A DNA stretch of 25,418 nt from Reticulitermes lucifugus (taxonomy: Eukaryota; Arthropoda; Insecta; Blattodea; Rhinotermitidae). Location of the stretch: the NCBI GenBank assembly GCA_026260175.1, contig JAKCWW010006213.1:404-25821 (forward strand), read 5' to 3'. Shown in pieces: positions 1 through 8,947 of the stretch (position 1 is its first letter; the number at the start of each line of letters is the position of its first letter). The translations under genes and the position numbers were made by a program. Below the pieces are notes generated by a model. The model ran no database searches, was not told where the DNA came from, and saw only the letters and a program-made list of their open reading frames with translations.

Positions 1-699
1 CACCCAGATGGCTGGACCGTGTGTTCAATGACAATGTTAGTAAGGTGCTTTTTATGTTACCCCTCTTCCCCTTTTGCATTATCTTGCCAAAATACGAAAA
101 GAAATCTGACAATACTTCGCCGTTCTCCTTGTTGACCTTCCATGTTTTCGCACGCCTCTCGCAGTGCGTCAGGGCGTGTGTAGCTCCTGTCTGACCTCTT
201 CTTGCAAGCACGCATTATTTAGCTTCTTAAAAACGGAGATTAAAAGATCAGATTGGTAAAAAATTAACCAATAAGTTACTAACCGAAAGCGAGGCAAGTT
301 GACGCACTAAGCCAACATGCCCCACGTTGCGTGGGCCGACCTGCCCCTTTGCCACCTTTTTATGTTTTAGACTGCATCATCCTCAAACACAACGGAAGTC
401 TACAATTCTCTCTAGCTATAATTTTAGTCAAAACGGGTACCATTAGTGGGTGGTACAATACCACATGTAGCTGTAACCAGACTTTAAACATAAAACATTT
501 TATACAGCGATGGAAAAATACTGCGGTGTACAAAATAAAACACCAGACCACGCTTCAGTCAGAGTTCACAAAGCACTGACACTTGCTGACCGTTCACAGG
601 AGAAGCTACTGTAGAGTACAAATTGCCAATTGCTGCTATCATGCGCTGTCAATGGGTGTTATGCCCCTTGTGCCAACTTACCCCTGTAGCCAGCTAGCC
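1..699. other. No recognisable feature
   Basis: Short open frames exist on both strands here, but none has a domain I recognise, coding-like composition or convincing splice sites. I see no repeat structure except that the degenerate minisatellite that follows may begin near the right edge. Confidence 0.5.
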
Positions 700-1160
700 C
701 CACTCTCACCTACTTCCAGAGTTCTCAGGCATATAACGTCAATTTAGGGCACCGTGTTCATATCTCTAAGGCTCTTAGGCATTATGTCACTGTACGTATC
801 ACAGTCTCCATATTTGTAAAGTTACCAAACACAATGCCAATGTCTCACACCGTGTCCATATTTCTGAACTTCTGGACCATAGCTTCAATGTATCCCACCG
901 TGTACCTATCTCTAAAGCCTGTACACAGCGACAACTTACCGCACTGTGTCCCTGCATCTAACGTTCTGAGACACAACGGCAATGTTTCCCACTGTGTACA
1001 TACTTCTGAAGTTATCACGCATAGCGGCGAACTTCCGCTTCTTTTCCATATTTCTAAGGCTCTAATTCACAACGCCAACACACGACAATCTGTCCACATT
1101 TCTGAAGTCGAGCATAAGGTCAGTGCCTCGCACTGTGCCCACAGTTCTTAACACAACGGA
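700..1160. repeat. Degenerate ~48-bp minisatellite
   Basis: About nine diverged units recur roughly every 48 bases. Landmarks are variants of 'CACCGTGTCCATATTTCTGA' near 750, 849, 897, 943, 991, 1040, 1089 and 1131, often followed by 'CACAACGGCAATG'. Because 48 is a multiple of three, part of the array (834-1151) stays open and translates to a 16-residue pattern such as 'SHCVHTSEV...HNGN'. I read this as a consequence of the period. Unit edges are approximate and individual units differ by small indels. Confidence 0.75.
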
Positions 1161-1884
1161 CACATAGAAAAAATTTTAAGTTACTCAACACAAAGACTTC
1201 TGGGAAAAAAATTTTAAATTCAATATTATTGTGTGCATTTGTGTGTGTATATGGATGATTCTGTAAAATAAATTATATCTGCCATCTTTCAAATTCTTTA
1301 GTCGGTATGGCAAGTTGAACACAACTATTAACAAATGTAAACTTGGACATCCCGTTGTGTTTGTACATGCTACAAAGTAGTTATCAGTCACCATCAGAAT
1401 AACTTTACTATGTCTGATAAAACATAACACGTAGTGTTGATGGTGCCTGGTAACTGCATTGCAATATTAACAAATGTAATATTAGGTTCCCAGGGCGGTG
1501 GCAATACTGATCAGGGTCCTCTGGAATGTTATGCCATGTATTTTAATGGATATGTATTAACGTTTCGGTGGAACATCCTGCTTCCATCTTCAGGGGAGGT
1601 ACTCAGGCAGAAGAGAGTAATCGTCATAGTCTCCGCTTTGAGAACTTCCCAAATGTCACAACATTTGTGTAACTTTCATCAATAGTTACATATATTATCT
1701 GTCAGAAAAAATGCACCCGAATATGTTAAATTCCCTAGATATAACCGTCACTATGACTGTAAAACATAACATAGTAATACGTCTCATACGAAATAATTTA
1801 GTGTACAGCACAACCATAATCAAAGTGTCACAAGTCCACCTTCACTGTATTATCAACCGGAGCCAGCAAATCAAAAGCTAAATA
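1161..1884. other. No gene recognised; AT-rich interspersed sequence
   Basis: Open frames of about 80 codons on both strands look random. A strong-looking minus-strand acceptor (pyrimidine tract ending in ACAG, near 1701) opens 24 phase-0 codons and then a stop. I could not tie it to the minus-strand exons upstream. A decayed hammerhead-like motif lies at 1562-1597. Confidence 0.4.
1562..1597 (-). ncRNA. Decayed hammerhead-like motif
   Basis: On the minus strand it reads CTGAAGA, T, a GGAA/TTCC hairpin, an ACC spacer, then GAAACGTT. The order matches the better copies elsewhere in the window and the ACGT palindrome takes the place of ACATGT. The outer stem I pairing is not visible and there is a spacer before GAA, so this is at best a degenerate relic. 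Confidence 0.3.
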
Positions 1885-2583
1885 TGCGAAGGTGAATCAA
1901 AAAGTAAAGGGAGTTTGCCTGTAGAGGTCCTGCAGTCGCTACCCTGAGAAACCTAGCGGTTGTCCCAATAACTACATAGCAGTCCCTGTCACGACGACAG
2001 TGTCAGGTTCAGTTAGTGATGTGTTTGTTTACAAATATTTTTTTAAAGATGGCCTCACTGCATTCGAATTGCACCGTTGTGGAACAGCGAGCTGTAATCC
2101 GGTTTTTTTTTGTAATCAGAAGGCGTTAAAACGTCTGAAATTTATACGAGAATGTTAGCGCAATATCGTGAACATTGCACGGCACAGAAGGGTTCTTTGG
2201 CTCCACGATATCGCGCGTCCGCGTTCCACGGCAGCTACCGTTGAAGCAATCGGGCAGCTGAAATTTTAACTTCTCCCTCACCCCTCCCCCCATACAGTCC
2301 GAGACAAGCTCCACCGGATTATCACATGTGTGGACCAATAAAAGAAGCCTTGCGTGGACGAAGATTTGCCCGTGATGATGAAGTTACGGACGCGGTGCAT
2401 AAGTGACTTCAATCACAAACGAAAAATTTCTTCGCAGATGGGATCACAAAGCTTGTGAACCGACGCACAATATGCGTTGAAAAGGGGGGTGATTATGTTG
2501 AGAAATGATACACTTTGTATTTTTCACAGATTTTTGTGCACGAAGTAATTACTAAATTCACTTCACTTTTTTACTGTGCCTCG
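1885..2583 (+). mobile_element. Internally deleted mariner-family transposon
   Basis: The left end 'CGAAGGTGAATCAAAAAGTA' (from about 1887) and the reverse complement of the right end, 'CGAGGCACAGTAAAAAAGTG' (ending 2583), are diverged inverted repeats that share the AAAAAGT block. They resemble mariner termini. TA dinucleotides at 1883-1884 and 2584-2585 fit the TA target duplication of Tc1/mariner elements. The element is about 0.7 kb against roughly 1.3 kb for a full mariner, because the middle of the transposase is missing. It lies downstream of the minus-strand exons, probably within the same host gene or its flank. The exact left edge is uncertain by a few bases. Confidence 0.75.
2049..2508 (+). 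pseudogene. Broken mariner transposase (HTH start plus catalytic C-terminus)
   Basis: The ATG at 2049 starts 'MASLHSNCTVVEQRAVIRF', the helix-turn-helix entry region of mariner and SETMAR-type transposases. A nine-T run (2103-2111) breaks the frame. From 2116 another frame continues 'SEGVKTSEIYTRMLAQY', the second part of the HTH domain. An internal deletion near 2195-2201 joins this to the catalytic end: 'LHDIARP' (second catalytic Asp, codon 2207-2209), then, after a TAA and another shift, a block with 'PPDYHM' (third Asp, codon 2317-2319). The C-terminal signature 'RGRRFARDDEV' is followed by an in-frame TGA at 2404, where the family usually has Trp. The frame closes at 2506-2508 after 'GDYVEK'. 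The first catalytic Asp and most of the linker are gone, so the protein cannot be functional. Confidence 0.88.
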
Positions 2584-3093
2584 TAGATTTTGCTCGACCA
2601 GAATACTGTTTTGCATTGCACAAGATTACGAAGTAGACAACTTGCAAAACGCTTCGCAGATATTTCACCATTCAACATTTCATGACTCTACAAAGGGTGG
2701 GACTAGTTTCGTGCCCAGCAGAGTAGCTCACTGGCCCCCATATCAGTACTACTGATACTGAAAAAACAGACCGTTACAATGTAGGGCAGTAGCTAGCGAA
2801 ATGATCTTTATAATTACAAAGTTTCAAAAACAGTCAACATATTTTTTTATTTATCAGACAGAAGCACAGCAACGCACCACACTATTACAGTACTACACTA
2901 TGTCCCTCTGTTTCACGACTTTATGTACAGTGCTCATTGTCAGTTAATGTCCACTGCCTGGTTGCATTTAATGCACTGCCGCCCCCGACGCTGGCAGGTC
3001 AGTAACAGACCCCGCAGTCTTGCGGGAAATCCAAGCCACCAAACACTAACCAAACACATTACTATACTCGTATGTAAGATACGTGTACAGTAC
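2584..3093. other. Probable intron or flank of minus-strand gene; no coding sequence recognised
   Basis: A strong minus-strand acceptor (TGTTTTTTCAG, exon side from about 2757) is present. In phase 0, the phase required by the upstream exon, it gives a stop after two codons, so I did not call an exon. The rest shows no repeat I recognise. Confidence 0.35.
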
Positions 3094-3186
3094 CTTTAAA
3101 TCCATTTCTGATGGGCCTTCGTGCTTCCTGTCTGCTTCATCCTCAGGTTCCTCCACTTCACACTCATCTGTTACTTCCTTCACGAC
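3094..3186 (-). CDS. Internal coding exon, acidic protein of unknown function
   Basis: This is a 93-base minus-strand exon of exactly 31 codons. The acceptor is a pyrimidine tract ending 'TTTTCTTTCCGTAG' immediately before 3186. The donor is AAG|GTACTG, with the GT at 3093-3092. Read in phase 0 it has no stop. It gives a strongly acidic peptide beginning 'VVKEVTDECEVEEPEDEADR' and ending 'SEMDLK', with 14 Glu or Asp residues in 31. Both boundaries are phase 0, which fits the phase-0 donor of the first exon at 6187-6240. The acidic, low-complexity character resembles the linkers before DNA-binding domains in insect transcription factors, but I do not recognise the protein. The opposite strand also has an open frame here; splice signals and composition favour the minus strand. 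No downstream exon was identified. Confidence 0.6.
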
Positions 3187-4217
3187 CTACGGAAAGAAAA
3201 TCAATTTTATGAATCACTTCATAAGCTTCGGCAAATATTTAGACTGTGTCGTGACGATGAACGTCTCCGGTCGACGGACAAGTAGATCAGTACGCCCACC
3301 CCCGTTTCCCTCCCCGCTCCTCAATCACTCCTTTCTCTTGTGTATGTGCCTGTGCTTTACAAACTACTTTGGTTGGCAATCCAGCCCGACAGTATCGAAG
3401 CTAAGTCCTACTGCAGTCTTATCTTCTACATTTCTTGTTTCTGTCGGAAGGGGCCAGGCCTGCGTCCTTCCCTGGTACTCTGACGTCGGAGGTTTTGATT
3501 ATTATTTGAGTGGAGCGTGACATAAATTTTCTTTCTTTTTTATACTCTCTCTTTGCGATTGGTTGTGCCATTGCAGCATATAGAGATTTATCTGTATATG
3601 TAAGTAGGCATAGCAATTGTATATTTACCTTTTCCCGAATGTGGTTTGTTAAATTGTCATTAATCTTCTATGACTAGCAGTCGCGCTATATGAGCTTACT
3701 GATAACAGTGATAATACCCTTACCACCGGCAGAATCCATCAAAACAAGATGTGCCACGTACTGCTGCAACAAATCTCACAATCGCGTCTCGAAATAACAA
3801 TTTTCAATAATTTTATAAATTACAAACTAAGTGGACCAGTAATGTGCAACATTTAATAGTTGAAAGAAAACTGCCCTTCAAAACTGTGGATACATAAAAT
3901 TCTCCAATTCATGTCTTTTAAATGTCATAACAAATACATACTACTTAGACTCTTTGGAAATATTCCCACTCCGTCACAACAGACCACCACCACACGAACA
4001 TGTACAGGCCGTCTGAAGAAGCGCCTAACTGTCCCTCGATTTGAAACTTTTAACTTTTTAGTATTTTACATTTTCCACATTCAGTCCTAAAACTATAAAT
4101 TATTTAATTCCCATTCCTAAGGTCGCTCCTTTGCTATATATACTAATCATAATATATATTGTAAGATGTTGAGACTTCAATTTCCGTATAACTGTGTACA
4201 TACTCTTATATTCTTGG
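3187..4217. other. Intron sequence; left part of a possible repeat before 4218
   Basis: This lies between the two proposed minus-strand exons. No conserved coding sequence is visible. A weak variant of the hammerhead-like core (CTGAAGAAG ... GAAAC, about 4013-4047) precedes the good copy at 4218 by about 200 bases. That could be an older neighbouring unit, but it does not fold well. Confidence 0.35.
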
Positions 4218-4258
4218 TCAACCTGATGATGGTCTATCGGGCCGAAACATGTTGTTGA
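4218..4258 (+). ncRNA. Hammerhead-like motif, copy 1 (intact core)
   Basis: The parts run: stem I TCAAC (4218-4222); core CTGATGA (4223-4229); one extra T (4230); stem II GGTC/GGCC with loop TATCG (4231-4243); GAA (4244-4246); palindromic ACATGT (4247-4252); T at the cleavage-site position (4253); stem I closing strand GTTGA (4254-4258). All core bases of a type I hammerhead are present, with a minimal palindromic stem III and one added base before stem II. AATAAA follows at 4270-4275. Cleavage, if real, would fall after 4253. Activity is inference. Confidence 0.55.
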
Positions 4259-4476
4259 TTTACCACGGGAATAAACAATTGTTGTGTTTGGTTTACTGTG
4301 ATTCTTATTATTCTTTACACAACGGGGATGATTCGTCTCAAGATCACTCCTGTCTTGTTTGTCTCTGTTTTAATAATATCCCGAAAAGCCCCTTCCCTTA
4401 TGACATTCTCAAAAACACGAATGACAGAAGCACAGATTTATGCCTTCCTCACACCATAAAAAGCAAACACGGCATG

Positions 4477-4496
4477 TGTTATGTTATGTTATGTTA
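4477..4496. repeat. Short (TGTTA)n microsatellite
   Basis: Four perfect TGTTA pentanucleotide units in tandem. Confidence 0.85.
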
Positions 4497-4962
4497 CTTT
4501 AGTCCCAACTGACTTCATCATTTAACACAAAGCGTAAAATAAACGCTTAACAACTAAAAAACGAGTGATGCGATTCATAGGTAATTAAAGACACTGCTTC
4601 AACTGCGCAAATGACGTACGACTGAATGAGACGAGGAGGCAATCAACTGTAAATAGACAAGAATTTCAGTGGTAATGTGGCCCGCCTTAAGACACCGTGC
4701 CGGCTTTCGTCTGCAGACACTAATCAAAAGCCAACAAAATGACACAGCAATCCGAGTTTAAGTCTGAAATGACTGATTTGTTAAATGTGTTACTGGCTGA
4801 GGATTCGTTTCATGAGATCTCTTATGCTGGGGCTTCTGCTCCAACTGGAATGTTAATTTCAGGCAAGACAGATTACACATGAACGAGTGACAGGTAAAGA
4901 CTTGGAAGACAGCGACAGTAGCCATTTTAAAGGATTGCCATGTTGTTTGTCTGGAGACTGAC
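4497..4962. other. No recognisable feature (intron)
   Basis: AT-rich sequence with no recognisable coding, repeat or RNA structure that I can support. Confidence 0.4.
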
Positions 4963-5040
4963 GTCAGGGTGGCCCAGTTTCGAACCGACTACTTCCCGGC
5001 TACAAGTCCAGTATTTCCCATTACCACAAAGTGTAAGAAT
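4963..5040 (-). repeat. tRNA-like relic, probable SINE head
   Basis: On the minus strand 'ACTGGACTTGTAGCCGGGAA' is followed by 'GTCGGTTCGAAACTGGG'. The first resembles a tRNA anticodon arm (CTGG/CCGG around TTGTA). The second is a T-arm with a near-consensus Pol III B box (GGTTCGAAA) and four of five stem pairs. The D-arm side (GTGGTAATGGG) is degraded. This pattern is common in heads of insect tRNA-derived SINEs. I see no functional tRNA and cannot place the SINE's 3' end. Confidence 0.4.
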
Positions 5041-5671
5041 TCAATTCCAGGTTACGTTCTTGTGACGTAGTAAACAACATTAGGAGGAAGTACTGGAGAC
5101 TGAATACAGTCGTAATGTCTTTCCCTTCCACTTCACCGCAAACAACCACTGCTCTAACTCGTCAATTTAGCGCATTATTCTAGAAACAAAACCTCTTACC
5201 TTCTACCACTCTCCATTAGCAGTTAACCCTAACTTCCAGTTACCTTCTGACATTTCTAGCCACCATTTCATTCTCATTGCCACCTACCAGCCAACTGTTT
5301 GATTTTTAAGCGTCTCGATCCTCAAACCGTCCAGAAATGTGATTCCGAAACACTGCGAAACCTCTTACTTTACTTTAATGCACTATCAACCCTGAAAGCA
5401 TGTTAGCCTACTTCTGTTTGTGTCCCTTGCGAATATGCGTACACAATTGGCTGTAATATCTATTTTGGGGTTTGCTTCTACGATGACGTCAGCAGTGCCC
5501 CCCTCCCTTTCGTGCGTTGCTGCCTCAGGAATTCGGATGCATATAGTCAAAAGTCAATCAAAACACGGCTCAGGTTGGAAAGCATGAGAAACTGGCCCCA
5601 AAACAAGGGTCGCTGGGGCTGTGCGATTCCGGAGCCTCGCTTCAGGTACGGAAAAAAATATACCATTAAAC
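5041..5671. other. No recognisable feature (intron); target site at right edge
   Basis: A 100-codon open frame at 5512-5814 runs into the MITE and has no recognisable domain. The last eight bases, cattaaac (5664-5671), are the left target-site copy of the MITE. Confidence 0.45.
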
Positions 5672-6100
5672 CAGTGCTTCCCAAACTTTTTGCTCGTGGA
5701 AGCCTTTTGACTTCGAAAAATAACCACGGATCCTCACATCCTTGCTCACGTAAATATAGTGTCCGGATGGTAGGTATCCAAAATTTAAAATTTATACCTC
5801 AGAACCGATTTTAGATAGCTACGAATACATACCAGTAGCATATGTAATACTGCATTGCGTGATTTGACCTTAATTAAAATAATTGTCGCTCGCTTCGTGG
5901 GTACAGGGGGTTTCTTAATTACGAGATATTCTAACGGTCATATGAAATAAACATATCGCCAATTAAAGAAGCTCCTAAATTATTTTTAACAAAACATTAT
6001 TCCCTTAATTTAAAAAAATAAGCAAACTTCAAAGTAGTCATTAATGAAACGTATCTACGAATCCCCTGGGAACTCGTCGCGGACATTTTGGAAACCACTG
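5672..6100. mobile_element. hAT-type MITE, 429 bp
   Basis: The element starts CAGTGCTTCCCAAACTTTTT and its end, read in reverse complement, is CAGTGGTTTCCAAAATGTCC, a diverged terminal inverted repeat of the hAT 'CAGTGGTTCCCAAA' type. The flanks are cattaaac (5664-5671) and cattaaag (6101-6108), an 8-bp target duplication with one mismatch, as expected for hAT insertions. No transposase sequence is present inside. It sits about 90 bp inside the first intron of the proposed minus-strand gene, next to the donor of exon 1. Confidence 0.85.
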
Positions 6101-6186
6101 CATTAAAGAATGCAGACATGTCATTATATTATGTAAGAGATACACGTACAAGGTAACGGCAAAAATATGTAAAGAAAAACTCCTAC

Positions 6187-6240
6187 CTTGGAATATAACT
6201 CATCCGACATGGGCTTTAGGTTAGAACACTGAGAGTCCAT
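6187..6240 (-). CDS. First coding exon of minus-strand gene, unknown protein
   Basis: On the minus strand an ATG (6240-6238) opens 18 codons, 'MDSQCSNLKPMSDELYSK', ending exactly at a strong donor, CCAAG|GTAGGAGT. The start has G at -3 and G at +4, and an in-frame TAA lies 12 bases upstream, which supports this ATG as the true start. The donor is phase 0, matching the phase-0 acceptor of the exon at 3094-3186. The joined N-terminus would be 49 residues, polar then strongly acidic, with no signal peptide. I do not recognise the family. Risks: a short exon with no homology evidence could be chance, but ATG context, upstream stop, donor and phase all agree. Confidence 0.5.
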
Positions 6241-6829
6241 GACGTAGTTTTAGTGATCCACCAATCCAGACAATTTCCATGCATTACGAGTCACGTCCGT
6301 CCAGGGAGAGGAACATAGAAAGACTAGACTTCGGAGTGTAGGACGGCCTTACCGGACACCCATGTCAAAGAGCTTCAAAGCCAAGAAGAACCATTTCGGA
6401 TCACAGTAGGATCCGTCAGAGCGTGCCGCAAGGCCTGAGGCATGACCCAGCAGCTCACAAATTTGTGTCAATGGTAAAATGACTGATAAATTAGCAAATA
6501 TTTGGAAGTAAAGGGTCGTTGTGAAATTGAGGTAACACTTCCGCACTCGGGTGGGGAGAGTGCGCAGAACGACAAAAATCGTCACTGAGAACAGCCGATG
6601 TCCCGGCCGAGACACGAAGTAGGCATCTCCCTCAAAGTCTAAAGCTTCACCTCAACAGCAGGGTGCTCCGTAAAAGTTGAAGTTCCTTGCAAACACAAAT
6701 TACTACTGCAAAGCTACACAGCGGTAAAGCATTACAGTCAAAGGTACAAATACACTTCAGACTCTCCAGTTCATCACGAACAGTTCTTGTTTTGTATCAA
6801 CCACCACATAATTAGTCCAGAGTTATAAA
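6241..6829. other. 5' flank or 5' UTR of the minus-strand gene; unrecognised minus open frame
   Basis: Upstream of exon 1 there is no clear acceptor, so this probably contains the 5' UTR and promoter. I cannot point to a TATA box or initiator. An 88-codon minus-strand frame (6349-6615) ends next to a GT that would fit a donor (GTAAGG). Its protein has no domain I recognise and I do not call it as a gene. Confidence 0.35.
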
Positions 6830-7150
6830 TATGTAAAATATAACCCTGTGCTTAACTGAGAACTACACCACAAAGACACACGGGGTAGCTGCAGTTCAGC
6901 TCCAAGCATTCTTAAACTGGACACTAGACCGAGGTAAGCAGTTAGCTTCACGCCTCAGACTCTTTACCCCTGGAAAACTAGCCCCTGGTACCCAACGAAC
7001 AGGAGGCTCAGTGGGCCAAAGAGCCGGTCTAGACACCTTGGAGAACAATAAAATCTCTTTCCCCTGCTAAGAATCGAGCTCCGATTCCTCGGTCGTCCAT
7101 TCCGTAGCCTACTCATTATATCGACTGAGCCATCCGGGCTTCCGCAATTC
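6830..7150 (-). mobile_element. tRNA-derived SINE, family A, copy 1
   Basis: On the minus strand the head 'GCCCGGATGGCTCAGTCGAT' contains a Pol III A box (TGGCTCAGTCGA, at 7121-7132). About 45 bases later a degraded B box (AGCTCGATTCTTA) follows. The body then has 'GTCTAGACCGG', 'TTGGCCCACTGAGCCTCC' and 'GGGTACCAGG', and the tail region has 'GAGGCGTGAAGCTAACTGC' and 'TTAAGAATGCTTGGAGC'. The same blocks occur in the copies at 7600-7890 and 16380-16650. The 3' edge is approximate. Confidence 0.72.
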
Positions 7151-7599
7151 GTATGTGCGGAATGGACTACAAACACTACACAGCGAACTGTTGCTCTCTG
7201 TAGACAACTTGGGCTAGTCTTCTATCGAAGGTAAAGAGTAGTACGCAGCGCCGTAAAAAATCTCAGAATTTTATGGTCTAGTTAATCAGAAATAATTCTT
7301 GTCCAGCCGTGCAGCTCACTGAGGCGCGAGGGACGCGACAAGGCCAGTGTCCAGGGATGTGGTAACCTACTGCGTCAAATGAAAACAAAGGCACCCTTTG
7401 CACACACTGCAGGGACCCCCACATCTGGCCTATTAACTTTCCTTGTTTGTTTCTTTGTATCTGCTTCCATTCTTCTTTTCTTCCTTCTCCCTTTCTACCC
7501 ATCTGTCTCCCTACCTATGACCTACCTCGACCACTGTCTACTGCAGCCGAATGGCACAGAAATGTTTAGCAGCGGGTCTAACATACTTGTACTTCGCAG
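7151..7599. other. No gene; pyrimidine-rich tract
   Basis: A CT-rich stretch at about 7435-7510 creates lysine- and glutamate-rich reading on the minus strand, which I attribute to base composition. Confidence 0.4.
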
Positions 7600-7890
7600 T
7601 ACGTAAAGACATACTCCCTGTGCAAGCCATGAAGGCATATAGTGGAAGCGAGATACGCTCACTCATCCTTAATCTCCACACTAGATGGAGTTGAGCGGTT
7701 AGCTTCACGCACAGGCCGCCTAACGCCGGGGGAAGATTTCCCGGTACCCACTGAAAAGGAAGCGGGGTTGGCCATACAGACGGTCTGGACACTTTGGAAA
7801 GGAGAAAAATTCATTTTCCTGCCGGCAATCGAAGCACGATACCTCCAGCTCTTAGCGTAGTTACTACACTGACTACGCTACTGCGGCTCT
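7600..7890 (-). mobile_element. tRNA-derived SINE, family A, copy 2
   Basis: Minus-strand A box TAGCGTAGTCAG (7869-7880) and B-box-like TGCTTCGATTGCC (about 7823-7835). The body repeats the family blocks: 'GTCCAGACCG', 'GTGGGTACCGGG', 'GTGAAGCTAACCGCTCAA' and 'GAGATTAAGGATGAGTG'. The tail has 'GCCTTCATGGC' and 'GGGAGTATGTCTTTAC', which matches the usual 'GGGGATACCTTTACC' end of this SINE group in cockroach-like genomes. It lies about 450 bp from copy 1 in the same orientation. Confidence 0.75.
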
Positions 7891-8108
7891 TTTTATTTTG
7901 TGGTGTATTATTTAATTCATAAGGTTTAATTTTCTCATACTTGAAGGGATACTGATAAAAGGTAAAGGATTACGTTATTATTTTCATAATAATTAACATT
8001 GGTTGGCCGCCATTTATAATGGACACTACGGCGAAGCCGGGGGTGACAGAGCCCTATTCCAACAGTAGCAAATGCACAGCCACTCTCAATGCGGTATCGC
8101 GGGGCAGG
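7891..8108. other. No recognisable feature
   Basis: No structure found apart from the direct repeat that begins at 8109. Confidence 0.4.
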
Positions 8109-8233
8109 TCGAATGAAGGCTGCAAGATTTCAGGCTTCCGCTGCAATTTACTTGAGGCCTTCGCTCTTCTAGGATGTTACACAGCGTCGGTTGCTGCGTA
8201 ACATGCCAGAAGAGCGAAGGCCTCGAATGAAGG
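8109..8233. repeat. 11-bp direct repeat flanking the hairpin
   Basis: TCGAATGAAGG occurs at 8109-8119 and again at 8223-8233. The second copy overlaps the last two bases of the right hairpin arm. It could be a target duplication or chance. Confidence 0.4.
8154..8224. repeat. Near-perfect 32-bp inverted repeat (hairpin)
   Basis: Left arm 8154-8185 begins GAGGCCTTCGCTCTTCT. Right arm 8193-8224 is its reverse complement with three mismatches in 32 positions. The loop is seven bases (gtcggtt). Such an arm pair could be the fused ends of a TIR element or a stable RNA stem. No transposase or known MITE end was recognised. Confidence 0.85.
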
Positions 8234-8317
8234 TTCTTCGAGAAGTACAGTTAAATCTGATAACAGAAGTACAGTGGACAGAGCTACAAATACAATAGGT
8301 GTGGTGATTAAGATTAT

Positions 8318-8382
8318 GATACTGACGACGACGACGACGACGATGGTGGTGGTGGTGGCGGCGATGCTGCTGTTGCTGCTTT
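8318..8382. repeat. Compound trinucleotide microsatellite
   Basis: Runs of GAC, then GGT, then GCT-type triplets follow each other. Open frames over this stretch code for homopolymer runs and are not evidence of a gene. Confidence 0.85.
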
Positions 8383-8947
8383 GTTGTAGAAGATAGCAAG
8401 GTACCGATAAAATTCCGCGCCACATTCGAATCCGTTCATGGTTTCACAATTGAAAAACTGCAGATCTAATCACAGGAGTAACGAAACATCAAATACACGT
8501 CTCGAATGAGTGCGAGCAGGGTCTGTGTCTGTCCATCAACCGAACTATTCGCAAAGTAACACATTGCACATTACCATTAATGGAATGTTCGTACATTGTC
8601 GACCATATACCATACCATCTAGACGTGTGGACAGAAACAAAGTTCTGCGTGAAATTATTAAAGATAAAATGGCACCTTCGTTGTTGTTTATTTAGGAGGG
8701 TCATATGCATCATTACAGAGCTGATAATAATTTGAATGCATGCCGATCCTACAGGCGTAAAGTCCTTCAGATCACTTTATCACATAAACACACAAGAATC
8801 TACCAAAGACGGGCATTATTCTACAAATTGTTGACTTGGAACACGACGGAACAACGTATAGTACGCTACGTTGCAAAGCACTGACCCTCGCGACCGAAAT
8901 AACGTTTGCATATCTCGAAGTTGCACTGCGAACAACACAGTAGTAAA
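8383..8947. other. No recognisable feature
   Basis: A 61-codon plus-strand frame (8510-8695) and a minus-strand frame overlap with no recognisable domain. Confidence 0.4.

Noticed and set aside
834..1151. 105-codon frame as a repetitive protein
   Set aside because: It is fully explained by a minisatellite whose period is a multiple of three; no start context or flanking exon supports it.
2126..2338. 70-codon minus-strand frame
   Set aside because: It is antisense to the mariner transposase remnant.
2700..2757. Third exon of the minus-strand gene
   Set aside because: The acceptor is strong, but the phase required by the upstream exon meets a stop after two codons.
3083..3520. 145-codon plus-strand open frame
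   Set aside because: Its start overlaps the minus-strand exon at 3094-3186, whose splice sites and acidic composition explain the open frame. The rest is low-complexity with no known domain.
4963..5040. Functional tRNA gene
   Set aside because: The D arm and acceptor stem do not form, and one T-stem pair is lost; it is better seen as a SINE head relic.
8169..8425. Two overlapping minus-strand frames with His, Arg or Val runs
   Set aside because: The homopolymers come from the trinucleotide microsatellite and the 8154-8224 hairpin.
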